DNA from: Acinetobacter sp. NIPH 2699
GTDB taxonomy: Bacteria; Pseudomonadota; Gammaproteobacteria; Pseudomonadales; Moraxellaceae
Direction: 5' to 3'
Assembly: GCF_022549355.1 (NCBI RefSeq)
Contig: NZ_JAKZGL010000013.1
Location: forward strand, 1 to 64,000
DNA: 64,000 bases
Positions within the stretch are counted from its first letter, which is position 1, and each line of letters starts with the position of its first letter. The notes under the pieces were generated by a model, which was not told where the DNA came from, ran no database searches, and saw only the letters and a list, made by a program, of their open reading frames with translations. The translations under genes were made by a program, and so were the position numbers. This document shows, in pieces, positions 56,939 through 64,000 of the stretch.

Positions 56939-58237
56939 TTAGAGGCGGAATACAGTAAAGCCTTGATCTGCCATCTCTTCGCGGTCAAACAAACATTTCA
57001 CATCCGCCAATACTGGTTTTGCGCTGTTGACATATGACTTAAGTTCTGCTGCTGATAGTGAGCGAAACTCATTATGCCCTACAGCAACCACTAGGCTATC
57101 GACAGGATGATCTGCGTCCACAATTCCCAATTCGATGCCATATTCACTCTTCACTTCGTTTGCATCTGCCCATGGGTCAGCAACAACAACCTGAGTTCCC
57201 CACAACTCAAACTCTTTAATTAAATCTGAGACTTTACTGTTACGAATATCTGGACAGTTTTCCTTAAAAGTAACACCCAAGACGCCAACTCTAGCACGTG
57301 GCACATCAATTCCATTTTGCAACATGAGCTTAATCGTATTACGTGCAACGTAACGCGCCATATTGTCATTAATACGACGTCCAGCCAAAATCACTTGCGG
57401 ATGGTAACCAACTTCTTCGGCTTTATGGGTTAAATAATATGGGTCTACACCAATGCAATGTCCACCCACCAAACCTGGGCGGAAAGGTAAAAAGTTCCAT
57501 TTACTACCAGCAGCTTCAAGTACATCTAGAGTATCAATGCCAATCCGATCAAAGATTACAGAGAGTTCATTCACCAAAGCAATATTCAAATCGCGTTGGG
57601 TGTTTTCAATCACCTTAGCCGCTTCAGCCACTTTAATACTCGAAGCTTTATGCGTTCCAGCAGTAATGATGCTGGCATAAACTTGATCAACAAAATCCGC
57701 CACTTCAGGAGTACTACCACTGGTGATCTTTGTAATTTTAGTTAATGTATTAACTTTATCACCAGGATTAATGCGCTCGGGACTATAACCTGCAAAAAAG
57801 TCCTGATTAAACTTCAAACCCGATACTTGTTCTAATACAGGAATACATACCTCTTCGGTTGCGCCAGGATAGACAGTGGATTCATAAACCACAATATCGC
57901 CTTTGCTTAGCACCTTACCGAGGCTCTCACTCGCTTTTTTCAAAGGGCTAAGATCTGGACGATTCACATGATCAACAGGTGTAGGAACGGTGACAATAAA
58001 AAAATTACAGTCTTTTAAGTCATCTAGATTTGCTGTATAGGTGAGATACTCTGCTTGCTTTAGACCTTCAGGAGAAACTTCCAACGTATGATCTTGTCCA
58101 CTCTTAAGTTCATCTACACGTTTTTGATGAATATCAAAACCAACAACAGGAAATTTTTTCCCAAATTCAACTGCTAGCGGCAGTCCAACATATCCTAAAC
58201 CAATAATTGCTATTTTTAATTCGGCAAGTGTTAGCAT
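56939..58237 (-). CDS. gna: UDP-N-acetylhexosamine 6-dehydrogenase (Gna/WbpA type)
   Basis: A 432-residue nucleotide-sugar dehydrogenase. The NAD motif is IAIIGLGYVGLPLAVEFGKK; the active-site Cys is intact in RPGLVGGHCIGVDPYYLTHKA, and AEAAKVIENTQRDLNIALVNE is the linker helix. It oxidises UDP-GlcNAc (or its GalNAc/ManNAc form) to the uronic acid. Start: ATG at 58237 with AAGGC upstream; the longer frame to 58336 enters the promoter region. First gene of the biosynthetic operon. The intact Cys contrasts with ugd. Confidence 0.9.
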   Translation of the reverse strand: MLTLAELKIAIIGLGYVGLPLAVEFGKKFPVVGFDIHQKRVDELKSGQDHTLEVSPEGLKQAEYLTYTANLDDLKDCNFFIVTVPTPVDHVNRPDLSPLKKASESLGKVLSKGDIVVYESTVYPGATEEVCIPVLEQVSGLKFNQDFFAGYSPERINPGDKVNTLTKITKITSGSTPEVADFVDQVYASIITAGTHKASSIKVAEAAKVIENTQRDLNIALVNELSVIFDRIGIDTLDVLEAAGSKWNFLPFRPGLVGGHCIGVDPYYLTHKAEEVGYHPQVILAGRRINDNMARYVARNTIKLMLQNGIDVPRARVGVLGVTFKENCPDIRNSKVSDLIKEFELWGTQVVVADPWADANEVKSEYGIELGIVDADHPVDSLVVAVGHNEFRSLSAAELKSYVNSAKPVLADVKCLFDREEMADQGFTVFRL

Positions 58238-58552
58238 AAATAAAGCCTTGATCCTTACAATTTTTCGCTGTTTATATAAACAGTCATGAATATTTGCGCG
58301 TACTATATCAGAATATTTATTACTACCACATTTCAATTGTATGAATGTGTTAACAAGCTGTGTACTGGTTCACATTTTAGTCAAAAGCCCATTTGTGTGG
58401 ATTTCTTTTTAGAAATACTAAACATACAAAGCCAAGACATTTCTCAATGCTTTTTTGCTACTTTTCAGCTAGAATTGGACAAATTCTGGGCCTCAAGACG
58501 AATCGTTTTGGCGACTGATATTAATTAGATATAAATAATCCAAGGGTCGTGT
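58238..58552. promoter_or_regulatory. Divergent promoter region gna-wza
   Basis: A 315-base gene-free region between the two capsule operons. TTGGCG (58508-58513) and TATAAA (58530-58535) with 16-base spacing could be a wza promoter, but it would give a leader of about 11 bases. The leftward promoter is not evident to me. No JUMPstart-like element was recognised. Confidence 0.45.
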
Positions 58553-59653
58553 GTGAAGTACTATCAGCTTTTTTCTATTCTTAGCATAAGTATTGCTGCT
58601 ACAAGTTGTGCTGTTACCTCTGGTTTGCAAACCTATGATATTCCAACTGAAGGGGTGTATACCACCGATCTTGGGACAACCGTGAATGTCATTAAAATTG
58701 ACCAAGAAAATATGTATGCAGTACAACCAGCGCAAGTTGACTACCAGCACGACTACAAAGCACTATTTCAAAAACAACAAACAGGCTATCGTTTAAGTGC
58801 TGGTGATGTACTTTCGATCCAGCTTTGGGCATATCCAGAAATTACCCCACCGACCACAACGGTCAACAACGAACAAGCTGTTCAGGCTTTGGGCTACCCA
58901 ATTGATGCGAGCGGTTATATTCAACTCCCCTTAGTTGGACGCTATAAAGCCGCTGGAAAAAGCTTGGCTCAACTCAATACTGAACTACGCAACCAGTTTG
59001 CACGGTATGTAAAAACACCTGATGTGATTGTTCGCGTCTTGTCATACCAAGGACAGCGCTATTCGGTACAGGGTAGTGTACTTAGAGGTGGACAATTCTA
59101 TTTAAATGATCAACCGACCAGTATTTATACAGCACTCGGTATGGCAGGTGGTATCAATGATAAAGGTGCAAATACTTATATCCAGTTGATTCGCAATGGT
59201 CGAACCTACGATCTCAACACCATCGAACTTGAAAAGGCTGGCTATTCACTGCATAAGCTTTTGGTCCAGTCCAATGACACCATTTATGTCAGCACCAAAG
59301 AAAATCAAAAAATTTATGTTATGGGTGAGTCTGGTAAAAACCAAGCCTTGCCAATGCGTGATCAAGGTATGACCCTCAGTGATGCCTTAGGTGAAAGTTT
59401 AGGCATCAATCCAAACTCTGCCAGTGCTAGTCGGATCTATGTACTTAGAAGTAATCCAAATGATCGTAGCACCGCGCTCTATCATATGAACTTGATGAGC
59501 TTGGGTGATTTTGGCTTGGCCAATCAGTTTAAGTTACGTAGCAATGATATTGTGTATGTTGATGCAACAGGTTTAACGCGTTGGCAACGTGTCATCAATC
59601 AAGTCATTCCTTTCTCCAACGCCTTATATAATATTGATCGTTTGGGGAACTGA
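58553..59653 (+). CDS. wza: Wza outer-membrane polysaccharide export lipoprotein
   Basis: A 366-residue Wza family protein. The signal peptide ends in lipobox ATSC (Cys-19). The polysaccharide-export domain has YRLSAGDVLSIQLWAYPEI, then SGYIQLPLVGRYKAAGKS and SLAQLNTELRNQFARYV, followed by SLBB repeats (RYSVQGSVLRGGQFYL, KIYVMGESGKNQALPM). A C-terminal amphipathic helix follows. The octamer forms the outer-membrane channel for capsule. The GTG start at 58553 has AAGGG six bases upstream. The stop overlaps wzb (TGATG). Confidence 0.93.
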   Translation: MKYYQLFSILSISIAATSCAVTSGLQTYDIPTEGVYTTDLGTTVNVIKIDQENMYAVQPAQVDYQHDYKALFQKQQTGYRLSAGDVLSIQLWAYPEITPPTTTVNNEQAVQALGYPIDASGYIQLPLVGRYKAAGKSLAQLNTELRNQFARYVKTPDVIVRVLSYQGQRYSVQGSVLRGGQFYLNDQPTSIYTALGMAGGINDKGANTYIQLIRNGRTYDLNTIELEKAGYSLHKLLVQSNDTIYVSTKENQKIYVMGESGKNQALPMRDQGMTLSDALGESLGINPNSASASRIYVLRSNPNDRSTALYHMNLMSLGDFGLANQFKLRSNDIVYVDATGLTRWQRVINQVIPFSNALYNIDRLGN

Positions 59654-60081
59654 TGCAGATTAAAAGTATTTTGGTGATTTGTGTGGGAAATATCTGTCGC
59701 AGCCCGATGGCAGAGTATTTGCTGAAACAAGCTCATCCCCAGCTCGATATTGAGTCTGCTGGTATCGCTGGTCTGACTGGCCATCCAGCGGATGAAAAAG
59801 CGCAATACTGTATGCGCACACTCAATATTGACATGAGTGCACATATCGCCAAAAAACTCACCGCAGAGCATCTTAAAAAAGCGGATTTAGTGTTAGTAAT
59901 GAGTCAAAATCAGCAAAAACATATTGAGCAGACCTGGCCCTTTGCTAAAGGTAAAGTCTTCCGCCTCGGACATTGGCAAAATAAAAATGTGTCTGATCCC
60001 TATCAACACGATCAAGCTTTTTTTGATAGTACATGCCAGCTGATTCAGCAGTGTGTGACTGATTGGAAAAATTACATTTAA
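59653..60081 (+). CDS. wzb: Wzb low-molecular-weight tyrosine phosphatase
   Basis: A 142-residue phosphatase. The P-loop is VICVGNICRSPMAEYLL (C-x5-R-S), and the general acid Asp is in KNVSDPYQHDQAFFDSTC. It dephosphorylates the tyrosine tail of Wzc. Its ATG overlaps the wza stop, and wzc starts 18 bases after its stop. Confidence 0.93.
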   Translation: MQIKSILVICVGNICRSPMAEYLLKQAHPQLDIESAGIAGLTGHPADEKAQYCMRTLNIDMSAHIAKKLTAEHLKKADLVLVMSQNQQKHIEQTWPFAKGKVFRLGHWQNKNVSDPYQHDQAFFDSTCQLIQQCVTDWKNYI

Positions 60082-60098
60082 CTTTTAGATTTAAGATT

Positions 60099-62282
60099 AT
60101 GAGCCAAAATACCAATACTGAAGATACAATTGACCTAAAAGAACTGTTCTTCTCCTTGCTCGCGCAATGGAAGCTTATTGCGCTATGCGTCATCCTGAGT
60201 CTTGTATGTGCATTATTGTATTTGCGCACGACACCAAATACATACGCAGTTGATGCCCTAGTACAGGTTGAAAACAGCAAAGGTGCTTCTGCTGCGCTGT
60301 TGGGTGATCTTTCACAAATGATCGATCAAAAGTCTCCTGCTCAATCTGAGATCGAAATCTTAAAATCACGCTTAGTGTTAGGTTCAGTGATTGAAGCATT
60401 GCACCTTGACCTCAGTATTTCCAGTGTCGAAGATACTTTTGCTCAGCGTTTACTCAGCAAACCCAGTTATGCCACAGAGTACTTACCCAAAGCGGTCATT
60501 TTCCGTGACGCTGAAAAAGCACTTGAATTTCGTCAGTTTGAGGTGCCACAAAACTTCCTCGATAAAACGCTACGTTTAAAGTTAAACGAAGGAAAATTCC
60601 AATTAATCGATAGCAAAACCGATGAAATCCTATTAACAGCACCGTTAAATCAGCTTAATCAACTGTCAAATCGTTATGGTGTATGGAAAATCAACATCGC
60701 CACAAAAGACCAATTCAATACAGATTATGAGATCCTCAAACGATCTTTACCTGCTGCAGTAACAGCAGTTAGGGAAAACTATTCAGTGGCTGAAAAAGGC
60801 AAGTTGACTGGTATATTGGGTTTAAATTATCAAGGTCAAGATAAAGAGCATATTACCAAAGTACTCAATGCAATCCTATCTGCTTATAGCGCACAAAATG
60901 TAGCACGCAAATCCGCAGAAACTGCACAAACGCTTAAATTTCTTGATGAACAACTTCCAGAGCTGAAACAACAACTTGACGTGGCTGAGCGCGAATTCAA
61001 TAAATTCCGCCAAGAATATAATACTGTTGATGTCACCAAAGAGTCGGAGTTATATCTGACCCAAAGTATTACCTTAGAAACGAAAAAAATTGAATTACAG
61101 CAGCAACAGGCGGATATCTCAGCCAAATATACCGCTGAACACCCTGCGATGCGTGAGATTAATGCTCAAATTACAGCATTAAATAAAATGATTGGTGAAC
61201 TTAATAGTACCTTAAAACAATTGCCTGATTTACAAAGACGATATTTACAATTGTATCGTGAGGTTGAAGTTAAAACTCAACTCTATACGGCGCTTTTAAA
61301 TTCCTATCAGCAGCTTAGAATCGCCAATGCAGGGGAGATCGGCAATGTCCGTATTGTCGATACCGCAATTGAACCTGTTCAACCAATCAAGCCGAAAAAA
61401 TTGCTTATTCTCATTCTTGCGGTTTTCTTAGGTGGCTTCGTCGGTACTTTAATTGCCCTACTACGCAATATGTTACGCACAGGGATTAAAGACTCCAGTC
61501 AAATCGAGCGAGAACTTGATCTACCTGTCTATGCAACTGTTCCCCGCTCCCCAGTTCAAGAAACTCGTATGAGTATTCTGAAGAAGAAGAAGAATATTCC
61601 TATTCTTGCGGTTAAAAACAGTGATGATATTGCGATTGAAAGCTTACGTAGTATTCGTACCGCGATCCATTTTGCACTAAGTAATGCAAAAAATAATATT
61701 ATTATGATCGCAGGTCCATCACCTGAGGTCGGTAAGTCTTTTATTTCCACCAACCTTGCAACCATCTTTGCCCAAAGCAATAAAAAGGTTTTATTGATTG
61801 ATGCGGATCTACGTCGTGGTTATTTGCATAAGTATTTTAATTTAGACGTTAAACCAGGATTATCTGAGTTGTTAAGTAGCCAAGCTGAGCTCGGTCAAGT
61901 GATTCATGAAACTGAAGTCGCTGGTTTAAGTATGATTACTCGAGGGAAAAACCCAACAAATCCTTCTGAGATTTTAGGTTCTGAGCAGTTTAAAGCTTTA
62001 CTCGAAAAACTCAGTTCTGAATATGACCATATCATTATTGATACGCCACCTATTTTAGCAGTTACTGATGGAATTATCATTTCGCAATATGTCGGCGTCA
62101 ATTTGTTGGTTGCTCGTTATGCTAAATCACAAATGAAAGAGCTTGAACTCAGCTTAAATCGCTTTGAGCAGGCTGGCGTTAAAGTGAATGGCTTTATTCT
62201 TAATGATATCCAACGTGCAAGTGCTGGATATGGCTATGGATATAACTATGCGTATGCTTACAAAGCACAGAAAGATGATTAA
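60099..62282 (+). CDS. wzc: Wzc tyrosine autokinase / copolymerase
   Basis: A 727-residue PCP-2a protein. An N-terminal Wzz domain (TM near residues 25-43, ALCVILSLVCALLYL) with coiled coil around residues 270-400 leads to a second TM (ILILAVFLGGFVGTLIAL). The cytoplasmic BY-kinase has Walker A AGPSPEVGKSFISTN, Walker A' VLLIDADLRRG, Walker B HIIIDTPP and a Tyr-rich tail (GYGYGYNYAYAY). It controls polymerisation and export. Start at the ATG at 60099; the longer frame overlaps wzb. Confidence 0.93.
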   Translation: MSQNTNTEDTIDLKELFFSLLAQWKLIALCVILSLVCALLYLRTTPNTYAVDALVQVENSKGASAALLGDLSQMIDQKSPAQSEIEILKSRLVLGSVIEALHLDLSISSVEDTFAQRLLSKPSYATEYLPKAVIFRDAEKALEFRQFEVPQNFLDKTLRLKLNEGKFQLIDSKTDEILLTAPLNQLNQLSNRYGVWKINIATKDQFNTDYEILKRSLPAAVTAVRENYSVAEKGKLTGILGLNYQGQDKEHITKVLNAILSAYSAQNVARKSAETAQTLKFLDEQLPELKQQLDVAEREFNKFRQEYNTVDVTKESELYLTQSITLETKKIELQQQQADISAKYTAEHPAMREINAQITALNKMIGELNSTLKQLPDLQRRYLQLYREVEVKTQLYTALLNSYQQLRIANAGEIGNVRIVDTAIEPVQPIKPKKLLILILAVFLGGFVGTLIALLRNMLRTGIKDSSQIERELDLPVYATVPRSPVQETRMSILKKKKNIPILAVKNSDDIAIESLRSIRTAIHFALSNAKNNIIMIAGPSPEVGKSFISTNLATIFAQSNKKVLLIDADLRRGYLHKYFNLDVKPGLSELLSSQAELGQVIHETEVAGLSMITRGKNPTNPSEILGSEQFKALLEKLSSEYDHIIIDTPPILAVTDGIIISQYVGVNLLVARYAKSQMKELELSLNRFEQAGVKVNGFILNDIQRASAGYGYGYNYAYAYKAQKDD

Positions 62283-62303
62283 TTAGTCTGCAAACATGAG
62301 CAT

Positions 62304-62331
62304 AAAAGCCAGATCTCATGATCTGGCTTTT
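62304..62331 (+). terminator. Terminator after wzc
   Basis: AAAAGCCAGATC and GATCTGGCTTTT form a perfect 12-bp stem with a TCAT loop, followed by T residues. It ends the wza-wzb-wzc operon. Confidence 0.9.
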
Positions 62332-62471
62332 TACACTTATCTTGAAAATTCAACAAACATAAACCCTATAAAAAATACACGCATTTTTCAGATCAGTTAT
62401 TCAATGCTGAAGCATAGACATGCTAAGATCAATGCCATATTTTTTACTAAAATCTCACTTTTGGACATCTC

Positions 62472-63179
62472 ATGAGTAAAGCTTTACCTGTTATTGTCGC
62501 AGCCGTTTTAGGCGGAGCAGCCCTTGTACCGATTTATTATGCAACTCAACACCCTACTACTGAACTTGGCGCAAAAGCGGACAAAAATGCAGGACCTGGC
62601 GCAAAAATCAGTTATGCCTTAGGTTATGAAGTTGCGAAACAAACGCCGCCCGAACTAGAAACAGTTGCGTTCATCACGGGTTTCCGCGATGGTCATGCAG
62701 AAAAACCTGCTGCCTATACTGAGGAAGAACTACAAGCTGCTTATGTCGCATTCCAACAAGAGTTACAACAAAAGCAAATCGAAGAAACCCAGAAAGCAGA
62801 AGCAACAGGTAACACCTTCTTAGCTGAAAATGCGAAAAAAGAAGGCGTTAAAACCACCGCTTCAGGATTGCAATATAAAATCATTACAGCAGGAACAGGC
62901 AAACAACCAAAGGCCGAATCAGTTGTTAAAGTCCATTATAAAGGTCAATTGACCGATGGCACTGTATTTGACAGTTCCTATGATCGTGGTGAACCAATCG
63001 AGTTCCCGCTTAATCAAGTGATTCCTGGTTGGACTGAAGGCTTACAGTTAATGAAAGAAGGAAGCAAAGCAACACTTTATATTCCTGCTAACTTAGGTTA
63101 TGGCGAACAAGGTGTACCTGGGTCTATTCCACCGAATAGTACTCTAGTTTTTGATGTCGAACTCATCGCGGTAAAATAA
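62472..63179 (+). CDS. FKBP-type peptidyl-prolyl isomerase
   Basis: A 235-residue protein: an N-terminal membrane anchor or signal ([19 protein letters not shown]), a FkpA-type dimerisation region ([16 protein letters not shown]..), and an FKBP domain at residues 130-235. [22 protein letters not shown] and [25 protein letters not shown] are the active-site segments. It assists folding of periplasmic proteins. In Acinetobacter an fkpA gene marks the capsule-locus end beside wzc. No clear signal cleavage site is visible. Confidence 0.88.
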   Translation: MSKALPVIVAAVLGGAALVPIYYATQHPTTELGAKADKNAGPGAKISYALGYEVAKQTPPELETVAFITGFRDGHAEKPAAYTEEELQAAYVAFQQELQQKQIEETQKAEATGNTFLAENAKKEGVKTTASGLQYKIITAGTGKQPKAESVVKVHYKGQLTDGTVFDSSYDRGEPIEFPLNQVIPGWTEGLQLMKEGSKATLYIPANLGYGEQGVPGSIPPNSTLVFDVELIAVK

Positions 63180-63240
63180 CGGATATAGGGAGAGCATATG
63201 CTCTCCTTTATTTTTTTAGAAAAGCGTTTTGGAAGAAATA

Positions 63241-63924
63241 ATGAAAAAATTAAGTCTTATTTTAATGACATCCATGATTGGTACTGCTTACGCAGCACCC
63301 ATTACCTTAAAAAGCCCACAACAAGAGCAGTTGGGTTACAGTTACGGTTATTTGATGGGTAAAGGCAATGCCAATACCCTAAAAGATTTAGATATTGATG
63401 CTTTCGTGCAAGGCTTAAAAGAAGCGACACAGGGAAAAGCAGCATCTTTGACAGATGAAGAGATGGCAAATGTGCTCAACCAATATAAAAAGCGTATGGA
63501 AGCAAAGCAACTGATTGAATTTCAGGAAATTGCTCAAAAGAATGATCAAGCAGGAAAAGCCTTTTTAGCTGAAAATGCGAAAAAAGCCAATATTGTGACC
63601 ACTAAATCAGGCTTACAGTACCAAGTCCTTCAAGCGGGCAAAGGTAAATCACCGAGAGCGAGCTCTACGGTTAAAGTCAATTATGAAGGGCGTTTACTTG
63701 ATGGAACCGTGTTTGATAGTTCGATCGCACGCAACCATCCTGTCGAGTTTCAATTGAATCAAGTAATCGCAGGTTGGACTGAAGGCGTTCAAACCATGAA
63801 GGTAGGTGGTAAAAGCCGTTTCTTTATCCCAGCCAATCTCGCCTATGGTGAGGTGGGTGCTGGTGATGGAATTGGTCCAAATAGCACCCTGATTTTTGAT
63901 ATTGAATTACTGGAAATAAAATAA
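63241..63924 (+). CDS. fkpA: FKBP-type peptidyl-prolyl isomerase FkpA
   Basis: A 227-residue periplasmic isomerase. The signal peptide KKLSLILMTSMIGTAYAAP is likely cleaved after AYA. The N-terminal dimerisation helices start YSYGYLMGKGNANTLKD. The FKBP domain is [18 protein letters not shown] through WTEGVQTMKVGGKSRFFIP. It is a tandem paralog of the previous gene (same plan, similar 3' half). Start at the ATG at 63241, with GGAAG upstream. Which copy corresponds to the named fkpA of other strains is uncertain. Confidence 0.87.
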   Translation: MKKLSLILMTSMIGTAYAAPITLKSPQQEQLGYSYGYLMGKGNANTLKDLDIDAFVQGLKEATQGKAASLTDEEMANVLNQYKKRMEAKQLIEFQEIAQKNDQAGKAFLAENAKKANIVTTKSGLQYQVLQAGKGKSPRASSTVKVNYEGRLLDGTVFDSSIARNHPVEFQLNQVIAGWTEGVQTMKVGGKSRFFIPANLAYGEVGAGDGIGPNSTLIFDIELLEIK

Positions 63925-63930
63925 TTTAAA

Positions 63931-63983
63931 TCCCCCTCCTTGCACTGCGATAACCGCAGCTCATCCTTTAAAAAGGAGGGGGA
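63931..63983. terminator. Inverted repeat after fkpA
   Basis: TCCCCCTCCTT (63931-63941) and AAGGAGGGGGA (63973-63983) are perfect 11-bp arms around a 31-base loop. It may be a dispersed repeat or terminator-like structure; the window ends soon after. A similar CCCTC.../...GAGGGG patch lies before prpB at 33701-33735. Confidence 0.6.
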
Positions 63984-64000
63984 AACGCTCAAATTCAATG

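Overview
The window looks like an origin-proximal chromosomal segment of an Acinetobacter species. This rests on its moderately AT-rich sequence, on the split capsule (K) locus (wza-wzb-wzc beside FKBP isomerases at one end, galU-ugd-gpi-pgm at the other), and on the familiar dad, prp and mms neighbourhoods. A match to the bacterial parS consensus at 21758-21773 fits an origin-proximal position. Species assignment is inference; no rRNA or typing gene is present.

Layout. 1-4800: housekeeping and envelope genes (BOF-domain stress protein, DoxX, DedA, LysE exporter, small lipoprotein plus orphan ParA, SirB2-like protein, BolA). 4926-5190: two tandem tRNA-Gly(GCC) genes with promoter and terminator. 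5211-13813: a seven-gene leftward operon for the lower valine/isobutyrate pathway (mmsA, mmsB, acyl-CoA synthetase, acyl-CoA dehydrogenase, enoyl-CoA hydratase, 3-hydroxyisobutyryl-CoA hydrolase, MFS transporter) with a divergent LysR regulator and a TGCAC/GTGCA palindrome cluster between them. 14936-19919: D-alanine catabolism (dadA, alr, ridA, cycA-like permease) with a divergent Lrp regulator. 19990-26323: RraB-like protein, GNAT, RluA, parS, DapB-like paralog, a 0.7-kb gene-free stretch that may encode a structured RNA, DMT transporter, nitrilase-family amidase, DUF4126 protein and an unlisted 47-residue zinc-ribbon protein.

26584-29579 is an accessory island at the 3' end of acnD. It holds two lipoproteins and a Doc toxin with a previously unlisted 56-residue antitoxin, separated by two extra partial copies of the acnD 3' end. 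The nearer copy (28882-28981) encodes almost exactly the same C-terminus with almost only synonymous changes. The farther one (27907-28104) has in-frame stops. This suggests successive imports at one site. 29654-35340: methylcitrate cycle genes acnD, prpC, prpB and a GntR regulator (no prpF), then divergent tyrB. Three ATTGTNNACAAT palindromes mark the gntR-tyrB region.

37065-62282 is the capsule locus. pgm, gpi, an atypical ugd (no catalytic Cys) and galU supply precursors. A WbpM-like dehydratase, a reductase and a WbpL/WecA-like transferase would start the unit with a D-QuiNAc/D-FucNAc-type sugar. gna-dgaA-dgaB-dgaC (WbpA-B-D-E type) would make UDP-GlcNAc3NAcA. Wzx, Wzy and two glycosyltransferases complete a predicted repeat of about three sugars. 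Between Wzx and Wzy sits an unusual trio: GNAT, ATP-grasp ligase and NodB-like deacetylase. wza-wzb-wzc are divergent from the biosynthetic operon, and two FKBP-type isomerases close the window. No transposase, integrase, CRISPR array or rRNA gene was seen.
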